From NCBI GenBank assembly GCA_020633555.1, contig JACKDL010000003.1, forward strand, positions 1-64,000: a DNA stretch of 64,000 nucleotides, read 5' to 3'. The notes under the pieces were generated by a model that made no database searches, was not told where the DNA came from, and worked only from the letters and a program-made list of their open reading frames with translations. Below, in pieces: positions 1-9,370 of this stretch. Origin of the DNA: Myxococcales bacterium. GTDB taxonomy: Bacteria; Myxococcota_A; Bradymonadia; UBA7976; UBA1532. The position numbers and the translations under genes were made by a program. Each line of letters opens with the position of its first letter. Position 1 is the stretch's first letter.

Positions 1-525
1 ATGGAGACGGACGCCGGCCTGTTCGGGCCGCCGGACGACGGGCTGGAGCCCCTGCCCGCGGCGCTGGCGGGCCCGGACGTGGGGGTCGCGCCCCCGCCGC
101 CGGCGCCGCCGAGCCGGGCGGTGAGGCTGCAGGGGTTTGAGGCGGAAGTGCTTGAATACATTCTGCTTTACCCTGAGTTCATCACGCGCTTTCAGGGCTC
201 GGGTGCGGGCGCTCGCTTGACGGATCCCCGACTCCTTGGTTTCTTTGCGGGCCTTTACGACGCTGTCCAGGCGGGTCGGACCCCCAACGTGGATCGATTG
301 CTCGACCGCATTGAAGACCCCGCCGTCGTCGCGTACGTGCGGCAACGGCAGGCCGAATGTGCCGCCCGCCATGGCAACCTGACGCGTGATCCCGCCCGCG
401 CCCGCGAGACGTTTGAGCAGGCCCTCGAGCGCCTGCTCGCCGACCGTTCAGAGGGTGAGGCCCAGCGACGCCGCGCGCGCATGCGCCGGGCGCACCGATC
501 ACGACGTACCGATGGAGCACGCTAG
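1..525 (+). CDS. dnaG: DNA primase, C-terminal fragment (5' end outside window)
   Basis: The frame is open at base 1, so the ATG there is probably internal and this is the 3' end of a longer gene. Residues 1-42 are a Pro/Ala-rich linker. Residues 43-150 are helix-forming, with the spacing expected of the primase C-terminal helicase-binding domain. The zinc-binding and TOPRIM domains would lie upstream. The family call rests mainly on position: the TAG stop (523-525) abuts the rpoD ATG (526), which reproduces the classic dnaG-rpoD order and implies translational coupling. Primase makes RNA primers at the replication fork. The sequence of this fragment alone would not be decisive. Confidence 0.72.
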   Translation: METDAGLFGPPDDGLEPLPAALAGPDVGVAPPPPAPPSRAVRLQGFEAEVLEYILLYPEFITRFQGSGAGARLTDPRLLGFFAGLYDAVQAGRTPNVDRLLDRIEDPAVVAYVRQRQAECAARHGNLTRDPARARETFEQALERLLADRSEGEAQRRRARMRRAHRSRRTDGAR

Positions 526-2295
<1,770 letters not shown>

Positions 2296-2312
2296 CCGAC
2301 CAGGGCCGCTGA

Positions 2313-2330
2313 CGGGCCCCGCGGGGCCCG
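2313..2330. terminator. perfect 18-nt GC palindrome between rpoD and tRNA-Ile2
   Basis: CGGGCCCCG followed directly by its reverse complement CGGGGCCCG, 17 nt after the rpoD stop and 3 nt before the tRNA 5' end. It can form a strong hairpin but has no T tract, so it is not a textbook intrinsic terminator. It could attenuate rpoD read-through or help processing of a joint rpoD-tRNA transcript. Confidence 0.35.
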
Positions 2331-2333
2331 CGC

Positions 2334-2406
2334 GGGCCTATAGCTCAGCGGTTAGAGCAGCCGGCTCATAACCGGTTGGACCCAGGTTCGAATCCTGGTG
2401 GGCCCA
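2334..2406 (+). tRNA. tRNA-Ile2 (CAU anticodon, read as k2C-AU)
   Basis: A 73-nt cloverleaf. The acceptor stem GGGCCTA pairs with TGGGCCC (2399-2405), with discriminator A2406. The anticodon arm is GCCGG-CTCATAA-CCGGT and the T arm carries GGTTCGAATCC. No CCA is encoded. The CAU anticodon would normally suggest Met, but C4-G69 and C5-G68 pairs are those used by TilS to recognise tRNA-Ile2, and the overall sequence resembles ileX-type tRNAs, so lysidine-modified Ile (AUA-reading) is preferred over elongator Met. No promoter is visible, so it may be cut from an rpoD transcript. Confidence 0.9.
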
Positions 2407-2465
2407 CACGCCAAACCCGAAGCGCCGGGGCGCTCGCCGCCCCGCCGCGTCGAAAGGGAGACGCC

Positions 2466-3194
2466 GTGAGAGACGTGCTGGCCATGCTGGTGGAGCTGCA
2501 GGGCTACGACGACGCGCTGCATGACACCCGCGCGCTCCAGCAGCGCATCGAGAAGCTCACCGTCGAGAACGCCGAGGGCCTGGCCCTCTTCGACAAGATG
2601 CTCGAGGAGCGGGCGGCGCGCATCGATGACGTGGGGGCCTTCGTGGACGAGAAGTCCGACGAGCTGGTGAAGCTCGAGGAGACCACCCGGCGATCGCGCG
2701 GCAAGATGGGCGCCGTCACCAACCAGCGTGAGCTGGCGGCGCTCAACAAGGAGATGGACATCCAGCGCCGGATGTCCCAGTCCCTGACCGCCGAGCTGGC
2801 CAAGCTCCGCGAGGAGCTCGCCGAGGCCGAAAAGGATCAGGCCGAGAAGCAGGCGGAGCGCGACGCGCTCGCCCAGCGCATGGCCGAGGTGGAGGGCGAG
2901 CTGAAGGCCCAGCTCACCGAGAAGCTCGCCGCCGCCAGCGAGATCCAGGGCAAGCGCGAGGATCTGCGCAAGCGCATGCCGCCCCGGGAGCGGGGCCGGT
3001 ACGACCGCATCGCCAAGGCCCGGCAGGGCAAGGCGGTGGCGGACGTGGAGGACGGCTGCTGCGTGGCCTGCAAGATGCGGGTACCGCCGGGCGTGCACCA
3101 GAAGGTGCTGCGCCTGAACAGCCTGGAGATGTGTCAGAGCTGCCAGCGGCTCCTCGTCTGGTACGAGGGGTTGGCGGGCAGCGCCGAGAACTGA
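2466..3194 (+). CDS. coiled-coil protein with C-terminal C4 zinc ribbon (PF02591 type)
   Basis: A 242-residue protein. Residues 1-170 are a long charged coiled coil with heptad-like Leu/Ala/Glu spacing. The C-terminus has paired knuckles, CVAC near 200 and CQSC near 225, ending in LLVWYEG, typical of the C4-type zinc-ribbon family (CT398/HP0958-like). GTG at 2466 is chosen because AAGGGAG lies 6 nt upstream and the coiled coil begins there; an upstream extension would run into the tRNA. The molecular role of this family in non-flagellated bacteria is uncertain. The gene lies between tRNA-Ile2 and rnpB. Confidence 0.85.
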   Translation: MRDVLAMLVELQGYDDALHDTRALQQRIEKLTVENAEGLALFDKMLEERAARIDDVGAFVDEKSDELVKLEETTRRSRGKMGAVTNQRELAALNKEMDIQRRMSQSLTAELAKLREELAEAEKDQAEKQAERDALAQRMAEVEGELKAQLTEKLAAASEIQGKREDLRKRMPPRERGRYDRIAKARQGKAVADVEDGCCVACKMRVPPGVHQKVLRLNSLEMCQSCQRLLVWYEGLAGSAEN

Positions 3195-3201
3195 GGACGC
3201 C

Positions 3202-3616
<415 letters not shown>

Positions 3617-3628
3617 ACTTTTTTCGCC

Positions 3629-4096
3629 ATGTCCAAGAAGAAGCCCACCGACGCCAACGTGGTCGCCAACAACCGGCGGGCGGGCCACGACTACGAGATC
3701 ACCGAGGAGTTCGAGGCGGGCATCCAGCTTCAGGGCACCGAGGTGAAGAGCCTGCGCGAGGGCCGGGCCACCATCAACGAGGCCTACGTCACCGTGAAGG
3801 ACGGCGAGGCCTGGCTGATGAACGCCAACATCCCCGAGTACGCCTTCGGCAACCGCGAGAACCACGAGCCCAAGCGCCCGCGGAAGTTGCTGCTGAAGCG
3901 CGCCGAGCTGGAGCGCATCGCCCGCAAGCTGGAGGCCGAGGGCTTCACGGGCGTGCCCATGCGCATCTACTTCCTGCGGGGCTGGGCCAAGCTGCGCTTC
4001 GGCCTGGGCCGCGGGCGCAAGCACTACGACAAACGCCAGAACGAGCGCACCAAACAGGATCGCCGCGAGATCCGCCAGGCCATGCGCGACTACTGA
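3629..4096 (+). CDS. smpB: SsrA-binding protein SmpB
   Basis: A 155-residue protein that delivers tmRNA to stalled ribosomes. It has the SmpB start VVANNRRAGHDYEI, the core EAGIQLQGTEVKSLREG, the RNA-binding loop near PKRPRKLLL, and the basic C-terminal tail (KRQNERTKQDRREIRQAMRDY region) that occupies the mRNA channel. The ATG lies just after the rnpB T tract; the only Shine-Dalgarno-like GGAG (3605-3608) is inside the rnpB P1 strand and 20 nt upstream, so the initiation region is unusual. Its partner RNA ssrA follows 95 nt downstream. Confidence 0.97.
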   Translation: MSKKKPTDANVVANNRRAGHDYEITEEFEAGIQLQGTEVKSLREGRATINEAYVTVKDGEAWLMNANIPEYAFGNRENHEPKRPRKLLLKRAELERIARKLEAEGFTGVPMRIYFLRGWAKLRFGLGRGRKHYDKRQNERTKQDRREIRQAMRDY

Positions 4097-4131
4097 CCGC
4101 GCCCGTGTCCGGTGCCCGGCGCCGGGCCCGT

Positions 4132-4160
4132 TTGACTTGCCGAGCCCCGGCGCCTATCGT
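4132..4160 (+). promoter_or_regulatory. sigma-70 promoter for ssrA
   Basis: TTGACT (4132-4137), a 17-nt spacer and TATCGT (4155-4160). The predicted start is near 4167, about 25 nt before mature tmRNA, leaving a short 5' leader for RNase P to remove. This is one of the best -35/-10 matches in the window. Confidence 0.75.
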
Positions 4161-4191
4161 CCGGGCCGTTCGATGTCCTTTGAAAATCTGT

Positions 4192-4555
<364 letters not shown>

Positions 4556-4569
4556 ACTCGATCTCGGCG

Positions 4570-4607
4570 ACGGCCGGGTGCCCTTGGGGTGCCCGGCCGT
4601 TCGTGTT
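4570..4607 (+). terminator. intrinsic terminator of ssrA
   Basis: A 13-bp hairpin (two G-U pairs) with arms ACGGCCGGGTGCC and GGTGCCCGGCCGT (4570-4600), followed by the T-rich TCGTGTTTCT. It starts 15 nt after the tmRNA 3' end. Confidence 0.7.
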
Positions 4608-4657
4608 TCTGCGATCCGGCGGCTCGCCGGTCGGCGCAGCCCGCGCCGGCGGCGTCG

Positions 4658-5116
4658 TCAACCCGTGGTGCGCGCCGCGACGGTGAACCGATAGATCAGG
4701 GCGAGGGGCACGACGACGTAGGGCCCGTTGAACCCGAGGAAGACGCCCAGGTTGAGCGGCGGTGTGTCGCTGCTCAGGCTCGCCGCCATGGAGAGCGTCG
4801 TCGTCGCCACCAGGGCCCCTGAGATGGGCAGCGCGAGCGGCCCGACCCAAGCGGCGCGCCGCCACATCCCCCAGAGGGCGACGACGTAGAACGGGCCGTA
4901 GAGGAAGGCGGCCGCCATGATCGCCAGCCGCAGGTGGTACGGCAGGTGCGCCGAGTACGGATCGATCGCCGTCTCGTACCAGGTCAGGACCGGCAGCCGG
5001 ACGCCCAGCGCGTAGGGGACGTCATAGGTCAGCCAGCCCAGCGCAAACCCCGCGAGGCAGACCATCAAGATGACGTCGAGCCAGGACCGAGTCCGCTGCG
5101 AGACTTGGGCACACAT
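4658..5116 (-). CDS. EXPERA-like (EBP/TMEM97-type) four-helix membrane protein
   Basis: A 152-residue protein with four hydrophobic segments (about residues 12-32, 62-82, 90-112 and 120-142). The pattern of Asp-Pro in the loop after helix 1 (IDPYS) and the final NGPYVVVPLALIYRF resembles the EXPERA fold shared by emopamil-binding sterol isomerase, TMEM97 and TM6SF proteins. I assign the fold by pattern only; catalytic residues were not verified. ATG at 5116 is preceded by GGGGGGAG. It is divergent from the SDR gene across 118 bp. A sterol or lipid role is inference. Alternative: an unrelated small membrane protein. Confidence 0.6.
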   Translation of the reverse strand: MCAQVSQRTRSWLDVILMVCLAGFALGWLTYDVPYALGVRLPVLTWYETAIDPYSAHLPYHLRLAIMAAAFLYGPFYVVALWGMWRRAAWVGPLALPISGALVATTTLSMAASLSSDTPPLNLGVFLGFNGPYVVVPLALIYRFTVAARTTG

Positions 5117-5146
5117 ACCGCTCCCCCCGTCGCGTTGGGCGGCCTG

Positions 5147-5175
5147 AGCCTATGACCGACGCCCCCTCTTGTCAG
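5147..5175 (-). promoter_or_regulatory. possible promoter of the EXPERA-like gene
   Basis: On the minus strand: CTGACA (5175-5170), a 17-nt spacer and TAGGCT (5152-5147). The -35 is good, the -10 matches only three consensus positions. The start would fall about 25 nt before the GGGGGGAG ribosome site. Confidence 0.35.
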
Positions 5176-5222
5176 GTTGGTTTCGCCCGGGACAGCCGAT
5201 AAGTTCCCTCCGCCGAGCCCAT

Positions 5223-5228
5223 GGGAGG
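5223..5228 (+). promoter_or_regulatory. Shine-Dalgarno site that fixes a TTG start for the SDR gene
   Basis: GGGAGG at 5223-5228 sits 6 nt before TTG at 5235. The only longer in-frame start (TTG 5169) has no such site and would add 22 residues of untypical sequence. Confidence 0.7.
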
Positions 5229-5234
5229 CCACGC

Positions 5235-6365
5235 TTGGACCGTGACGATGCAGACCGTCGGGTGCTGCTGACCGGATGCTGTGGCTACATCGGCACGTGG
5301 ACCGCGTTGGCGCTCCTTCGCGCTGGCTGGCGCGTCCGAGGGACGAGCGTCGAGCCCGACTACGCCCGCGCCCGCTTCGACACCCTCTTCGCCACCGAGC
5401 CGGACGGCCCGGCGCTCGCCACACGCTTCGAGGTGGTGCCGGCGGATCTGCTCGAACCGTCCACCTGGGCGGGCCTCGCCAAGGGCTGCTCGGCGGTCGT
5501 GCACACCGCCTGCCCGGTCATGACCGGTGGTGACGTCCGCCCCGAGGATGTCATCGGCCCGGCGGTCAGCGGCACCGAGGCCGTCGTGCGCGAGGCGGCG
5601 CGGGCCGGCGCCGTCCGGCGGTTCGTTCACCTGTCGTCGGTCGTCACCCTGACCGATCACCACCGCCGCCGCGGGGTCCCCGGGCCGGAGCGCCTGGGTC
5701 CAGGGAGCTGGAACGAGACGGCGAGCGTCGAGACCGATCCGTACGCCGTGGGCAAGGTGGAGGGCGAGCGGCTGGCCCGTCGGCTCGTGGGCGAGCTGAT
5801 GCCCGAGGCGACGTTCGCGTCGGTCGTGCCCGGGGTGGTGATCGGCCCACCGCCCGAGGGCCGCCGGCTGCCAGCCTCCATCCACAAGACGATGACGCCC
5901 TTTGTCTCGGGCCAGTTGAGGTGGGGCGCCGTGGATCTGGATGTCCCCCTCGTCGACGTCCGCGACGTGGCAGACCTCATCGTCGGCGTCGCCGACGCCG
6001 ATCCCGCCTGGCTCGCCGGGTTGGGCTCGGCCGCCCGCTTCATCTGCGTCACGCCGCCCACCGCCCAGCTCCTGCACATCGCCGACGCGGTGCGGGCGCG
6101 CCGGCCCGCCTTCGCCGCACGCATGCCGCGCCGGCTGCTGCCGCTGCCCCGCCCGCTCCTGCTGCTGGCGGTGCGCCTCACCGAGAGCCGCGAGGCGTGG
6201 TCGTACACCCGCGGGATGCTCGGGCGGCGCCTGGAGTATGACACGGCGCTGGCCGCCGAGCTGCTCGGCGGGCGCTGGCGGGCGTTGGACGACACCTTGA
6301 CCGAGACCATCGACTGGCTCGTGGCGCATGGGCACGCGAAGGCGCCACCGCGGAGGCTGACATGA
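5235..6365 (+). CDS. extended SDR, NAD(P)-dependent epimerase/3beta-HSD type
   Basis: A 376-residue extended short-chain dehydrogenase. The Rossmann motif is at residues 10-18 (LLTGCCGYIG). The SSVV strand serine (about 137) and the YAVGK catalytic Tyr-Lys pair (about 172-176) are present, followed by a C-terminal substrate domain. It resembles dihydroflavonol-reductase/3beta-hydroxysteroid-dehydrogenase relatives, so an alcohol or sterol substrate is plausible but unproven. TTG 5235 is chosen because of the GGGAGG site. The stop overlaps the next start (ATGA at 6362-6365), so it is co-translated with the FAD oxidoreductase. Confidence 0.88.
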   Translation: MDRDDADRRVLLTGCCGYIGTWTALALLRAGWRVRGTSVEPDYARARFDTLFATEPDGPALATRFEVVPADLLEPSTWAGLAKGCSAVVHTACPVMTGGDVRPEDVIGPAVSGTEAVVREAARAGAVRRFVHLSSVVTLTDHHRRRGVPGPERLGPGSWNETASVETDPYAVGKVEGERLARRLVGELMPEATFASVVPGVVIGPPPEGRRLPASIHKTMTPFVSGQLRWGAVDLDVPLVDVRDVADLIVGVADADPAWLAGLGSAARFICVTPPTAQLLHIADAVRARRPAFAARMPRRLLPLPRPLLLLAVRLTESREAWSYTRGMLGRRLEYDTALAAELLGGRWRALDDTLTETIDWLVAHGHAKAPPRRLT

Positions 6366-7645
6366 AGGGACCGGCTGGGGCCCGCGGGCGTCGGCGCGTC
6401 GCCATCGTCGGGGGCGGCGCCGCGGGGGTCATGACCGCGTGGCTCCTGGACGGCGTGCATGACGTCACCGTGTTCGAACGGGCCGCGCACTGGGGCGGGC
6501 ACATCCACACGGTCCAGGCGGAGGTCGGCGGCCAGGCCCTGCCCGTGGAGATGGGCGCGGAGTTCCTCTTCGAGGAGGGCTACGGCGGGACGCTCGGGGT
6601 GATCGACCGCTTCGGCCTGGAGCGCTGGACCCGCCCCATGGTCGTGTCGCTGACCCTCGACCAGGGGCAGACGACCTTCGCGATGCCGCCCTACTCGGTG
6701 GTGACGACCCTCGCCAGCCTGCGCCCGGCGACCCTGCGTCGCCTGTGGTGGCTGCGCGCGCTGGCGGCTCGGGCCGAGGCGATCGCCGACGCCGGCGACT
6801 GGACGCCCACGGTGCGCGACCTCATCGCGCAGACCGGGATGCCCACAGACGTGGCGGAGGCCGTGGTCATCCCGCTGATCGCGTCGAGCTGGGGCATCGA
6901 ACGCGAGCAGGCCGCGGCCCTGTCCGCCTACTGCGTGGTGCGCGTCATGGGGCTGCGGCTGAAGCATCGCCCCCACGCCGTGGTGGTGCAGGGCGGGCTC
7001 GGCCGGTACATCGACGCGTTGGTCGCAGACGCCCCAGCCGTCGACTTCCGCCTGGGGGCGACGGTCGAGCCCATCCTGGTCCGCGACGGGGCGCTGTGCC
7101 TGCGGGTGGATGGCCGGCCGCACGACTTCGACGAGGTCGTGCTCGCCTGTGACTGGCACAACTCGGGCGCGCTGTGTGCCGGCGATGGACGCCTGGCGGC
7201 CTGGCGGGCGGCGTTCGCCGCCGTGCAGGACACGCACGCGCGGGTCGCCCTGCACCGGGATCCACGTTTCATGCCCCGGCGGCGCCGGCACTGGTGCAAC
7301 GCCAACTTCGATCTCACCCTGGACGCCCGCCCCCGCACGACCATCTGGTCGGGGCGGGCCACCGGGCTGCCGGTGTTCCGCACGTGGCTCCGCCCGGGCG
7401 AGGATCCGCCCCCGTCCACCAGCCACCTGGCCGAGTACCGCCACGTGGCCATGGTGCCGGAGCACCTGCACCGGCAGGCGCGGATCGCGGCCTTGCAGGG
7501 CGACGGCGGGGTGTGGGCCGCCGGCATGTATACGGCCGGCGTCGACAACCACGAGAGCGCGCTGCGGTCGGCCCTGCGCGTCGCCGAGCGGCTGGCGCCC
7601 GGGGCTGAGCGGGTCGCCTGGCTGGCCCAGCAGATCAGCGGCTGA
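6362..7645 (+). CDS. FAD-dependent amine-oxidase-like oxidoreductase (COG2907 type)
   Basis: A 427-residue soluble flavoprotein. The dinucleotide-binding motif VAIVGGGAAGVMTAW lies at about residues 13-27, followed by the FERAAHWGGHIHT segment typical of flavin-containing amine oxidase and phytoene-desaturase relatives. The C-terminal FAD contact WAAGMYTAGVDNHESAL is near 380-396. The closest family by pattern is the NAD/FAD-binding group that often sits beside fatty-acid or cyclopropane-lipid genes. The substrate is unknown. It is translationally coupled to the SDR, and its 3' end overlaps the convergent P450 gene by 11 bp. Confidence 0.85.
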   Translation: MKGPAGARGRRRVAIVGGGAAGVMTAWLLDGVHDVTVFERAAHWGGHIHTVQAEVGGQALPVEMGAEFLFEEGYGGTLGVIDRFGLERWTRPMVVSLTLDQGQTTFAMPPYSVVTTLASLRPATLRRLWWLRALAARAEAIADAGDWTPTVRDLIAQTGMPTDVAEAVVIPLIASSWGIEREQAAALSAYCVVRVMGLRLKHRPHAVVVQGGLGRYIDALVADAPAVDFRLGATVEPILVRDGALCLRVDGRPHDFDEVVLACDWHNSGALCAGDGRLAAWRAAFAAVQDTHARVALHRDPRFMPRRRRHWCNANFDLTLDARPRTTIWSGRATGLPVFRTWLRPGEDPPPSTSHLAEYRHVAMVPEHLHRQARIAALQGDGGVWAAGMYTAGVDNHESALRSALRVAERLAPGAERVAWLAQQISG

Positions 7646-9053
7646 GCAGGCCCCGCCGGGCGTTCACCGAGAAGGCCGGCCACGGCGCACCGACCTTCTG
7701 GGCGTCGTCACGCACCCCCAGCACGCGCACCGAGAGCCCGACGGGCATGGTGACGGGGTTGCTCCGGGTGCGCAGGGTGTAGCCCGGCGGGTCGAGCTCG
7801 AGGTCGAGCACGCGGAGCAAGGTCGCCAGGGTGATCATGATCTGCGACTGCGCGAAGCGGGCCCCCAGGCAGGCGTGCACGCCGGTCCCAAAGGGCGCGA
7901 AGGCCCCGCGGGTCGTGTGCTCCCGGCGCTCGGGCCCGTAGCGATCGATGTCAAAGGTGTACGGATCGGGGAACAGCTCAGGCAGGAAGTGCGGCACCGC
8001 GGTGGCGACGAACAGGTGCTCGCCCGCGGCGATGGGGTGCCCGGCGAACTCGAAGTCGGCGATGACCGCCCGCGACGCCAGATAGGCCACCGGGTACATC
8101 CGCAGCGTTTCCATCATGACCCCGCGCAGGGCCGGCATGGCGTTGAACGCGTCCCATGCCGGGGCGTCGCCGTCGGCGAACACCGCGTCGATCTCGGCCA
8201 TCACCCGGGCGCGCACCGCCGGCTTCGACAGGATGGCGTGCAGGGCGAAGGCCGCGGTGTTCGACGCGGTGTCGATCCCGCCGAAGAGCGGGCCCAGGGT
8301 CAGCAGCCGGACGTTCTCCTCCTGGATGGTGTCACCGCGCTCGACGGCGGCGAGGATGTCGTCGACGAGATCCTGCCGTTCGGCCGAGGGGTGGTCGCGG
8401 TGCGCGGCCGCCACGGCGGCGGCGTGGTCGAGGATGCGGCGCTTGGACCGCCGATACGCGGGCCACTCCAGCGCCAGGGCCGGCCACTGGCGGATGACCT
8501 TGACGTTGAGGGCCGTGCGGAAGACGCGGATGAGGTCGTCGAGGATGTGGGCCAGCCCGTCGTCATTGTGCAGCAGCAACCCGACCTGCTCGGCGAGCAC
8601 GAGCTGGAACAGCCGCTGGACATCGAGGCGCTGCCCCGGCTGGAGCCCACCGAGGCGCCGCCGCAGCGTGTGCACCACCTCGGCGCAGCGCCCCTCGACG
8701 TGGGCCGGGGCGTAGCTGCCGGTCTGGATGCGTCGCAGGCGCTTGTGGGTCGCGCCGTCGGCGCTCGCCAGGAAGAGCTCCCCGCCGAGCTCGCGGCCAA
8801 AGCCGCCGAAGACCGGCCCGCTGGCCAGGTACGACCGCTCGTTGCGGGTCACGAACTGGTTGGCCTCGACCCCCGCCATCACCACGAATCGCCGGTTGAG
8901 CACCCGCAGCCGGAAGACCGGGCCGAGGGCCTGGTGGGTGTCGACGAGGAAGCGCACCGGATCGCGCATCATCGGGCCCACGCTGCCCACCAGCGGGAGG
9001 CCCGGGGCGACGGGCAGCGACCGGGCGAACGGGGCGGCGTCGGGCGTGGTCAT
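7635..9053 (-). CDS. cytochrome P450 monooxygenase
   Basis: A 472-residue soluble P450. It shows the I-helix oxygen-activation motif GGIDTASNT (about residue 263), the K-helix ExxR as ETLR (about 313), and the heme loop FAPFGTGVHACLG with the axial Cys (about 410). The proline-rich start LPVAPGLPLVGS is typical. ATG at 9053 (MTTPDAAPF) is chosen; a GTG 72 nt upstream would add an Arg-rich stretch of low-complexity sequence. Subfamily and substrate are unknown. CYP51-like sterol demethylation is one option given the neighbours, but this needs a phylogeny. No ferredoxin gene is adjacent. Confidence 0.95.
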   Translation of the reverse strand: MTTPDAAPFARSLPVAPGLPLVGSVGPMMRDPVRFLVDTHQALGPVFRLRVLNRRFVVMAGVEANQFVTRNERSYLASGPVFGGFGRELGGELFLASADGATHKRLRRIQTGSYAPAHVEGRCAEVVHTLRRRLGGLQPGQRLDVQRLFQLVLAEQVGLLLHNDDGLAHILDDLIRVFRTALNVKVIRQWPALALEWPAYRRSKRRILDHAAAVAAAHRDHPSAERQDLVDDILAAVERGDTIQEENVRLLTLGPLFGGIDTASNTAAFALHAILSKPAVRARVMAEIDAVFADGDAPAWDAFNAMPALRGVMMETLRMYPVAYLASRAVIADFEFAGHPIAAGEHLFVATAVPHFLPELFPDPYTFDIDRYGPERREHTTRGAFAPFGTGVHACLGARFAQSQIMITLATLLRVLDLELDPPGYTLRTRSNPVTMPVGLSVRVLGVRDDAQKVGAPWPAFSVNARRGLLSR

Positions 9054-9370
9054 CGGGGGTCCAGCCTTCCGGCGAGGCAGCGCGCGCCGCCGAGCCGCGC
9101 GGCGCGGCGCCGGGCCACTCCACACGCCATCATCAGCAAGGCACCCCTCCGAGTGATTCGGGGCAGTATAGGGCCCCGCCCCGACGGGGCGCAGCGAGAT
9201 GCGCCCTCGAGGCGGCCTTCGCTTCGCGGCGGGCTGCGCCAGGCTCGGAGCGCCCGCCTGCGCTGATCGGCCCCCGAGAGAAAAAGGACGCCCCCCGGAA
9301 AGGTGCCCGGCGGACGCCGCGAATGGGCCGGTGAGTGGGCAAGGTCGCCCACCCTGAACCGGAGAACCCC
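9054..9370. other. 317-bp divergent intergenic region, P450 / secreted protein
   Basis: No gene is seen. It contains a perfect TATACT on the minus strand (9170-9165), a possible P450 -10 without a good -35, and a short GC hairpin GCCCC-GAC-GGGGC (9178-9190) just upstream of it. GGAGAA (9361-9366) is the ribosome site of the next gene. The rest is GC-rich low-complexity sequence. Confidence 0.5.

Noticed and set aside
2334..2406. Elongator tRNA-Met (CAU)
   Set aside because: The C4-G69 and C5-G68 pairs and the overall sequence fit tRNA-Ile2.
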